Positions 5,283 to 5,664 of a stretch of DNA of 5,664 nt are shown here, piece by piece (the first letter of the stretch is position 1; each line of letters opens with the position of its first letter). A program made the translations under genes and the position numbers. The stretch covers positions 1 through 5,664 of the forward strand of contig CANFUB010000182.1 in assembly GCA_947450015.1 (NCBI GenBank), given 5' to 3'. Below the pieces are notes generated by a model. That model was not told the DNA's origin and ran no database searches. It worked only from the letters and a program-made list of their open reading frames with translations. This DNA is from Bacteroidota bacterium. Lineage in GTDB: Bacteria; Bacteroidota; Bacteroidia; NS11-12g; UBA955.

Positions 5283-5664
5283 ATGGAGCTCATCATGACG
5301 GAAACAAAGCCGAATATTATACAAACTGTTAACAGTTATGGCAAGCAATTGCTAGGCTTTATCAAAGGCAAGGTAAAATCCGAAGAAGATGCCGAAGACA
5401 TATTGCAAGAGGTATGGTACCAATTGAGTAATTTAACAGAACTTGAAACCATCGAGAGCATGAGCGGCTGGCTTTACCGCGTTGCCCGCAATAAAATCAC
5501 CGATTTATTTCGCAAAAAGAAAAGCGATTCAATCGAAGATTTCACTTTTCAAAGTGAAGATGGTGAAATCGATTTCAAAGACTTGCTGTTGGCAGAAACC
5601 AAAACACCCGAAGACGAATTTTTTAAGAAAATTTTTTGGGAAGAATTGATGGATGCTTTGGAAG
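5283..5664 (+). CDS. ECF-type RNA polymerase sigma factor (5' part, cut by window end)
   Basis: An open frame runs from the ATG at 5283 to the window edge without a stop, giving 127 residues. Residues ~12-80 match sigma-70 region 2. 'SEEDAEDILQEVWYQL' (33-48) is the core-binding/region 2.2 helix, and 'SGWLYRVARNKITDLFRKKK' (61-80) covers the -10 melting and recognition helices. An acidic linker (~81-112) follows. Then 'FFKKIFWEELMDALE' (113-127) is the expected start of region 4, whose DNA-binding part lies outside the window. No region 1 or 3 is present, as in extracytoplasmic-function sigma factors. The frame has a stop at 5235-5237 and no other start codon before 5283. The in-frame ATG at 5295 is an alternative, with GGAG at 5285-5288 correctly spaced before it, giving a protein four residues shorter. 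No anti-sigma gene is visible, as it would lie downstream. Target genes are unknown. Confidence 0.93.
   Translation, partial: MELIMTETKPNIIQTVNSYGKQLLGFIKGKVKSEEDAEDILQEVWYQLSNLTELETIESMSGWLYRVARNKITDLFRKKKSDSIEDFTFQSEDGEIDFKDLLLAETKTPEDEFFKKIFWEELMDALE

Overview
The window looks like a low-GC chromosome segment from a member of the Bacteroidota. Four signs support this. The first gene ends in a type IX secretion (Por) C-terminal sorting domain, which is largely confined to this phylum. Sequences resembling the phylum's -7 promoter box (TAnnTTTG) lie just before three of the transcription units. Most starts lack a Shine-Dalgarno sequence. The genes are A/T-rich. Genus cannot be fixed from the sequence alone. 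All recognised genes are on the + strand.

Layout: (1) 1-618, the 3' end of a secreted protein gene with a T9SS sorting domain, cut by the window edge. (2) 619-766, an A/T-rich intergenic region with three AGTAATT repeats, a 39-nt stretch with a single G/C base, and a TATCTTTG box only 11 nt before the next start codon. (3) 767-1966, a stand-alone saccharopine dehydrogenase / lysine-ketoglutarate reductase-like oxidoreductase of the alanine dehydrogenase superfamily. (4) 2029-5184, a tightly packed three-gene unit: a full-length ABC exporter half-transporter, a retropepsin-like protease of the 'ATP-dependent zinc protease' family overlapping it by 14 nt, and rimK (ribosomal protein S6 glutamate ligase type) overlapping that by 4 nt (ATGA). 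(5) 5185-5282, a dense control region with a TACTTTTG box, an abutting 24-bp perfect palindrome and a second inverted repeat ending one base before the next start codon. (6) 5283-5664, the 5' part of an ECF-type RNA polymerase sigma factor gene, cut by the right edge.

The overlaps suggest that the exporter, protease and RimK are co-transcribed and translationally coupled. Association of this protease family with RimK is known. Coupling to an ABC exporter is the less expected part. The most interesting non-coding signal is the pair of inverted repeats before the sigma factor, which share a GACG/CGTC core and look like an operator or an RNA-level control module. I see no mobile element, CRISPR array, tRNA or rRNA. 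No gene-free stretch exceeds 300 bases, and I did not find a clearly new multi-gene system.
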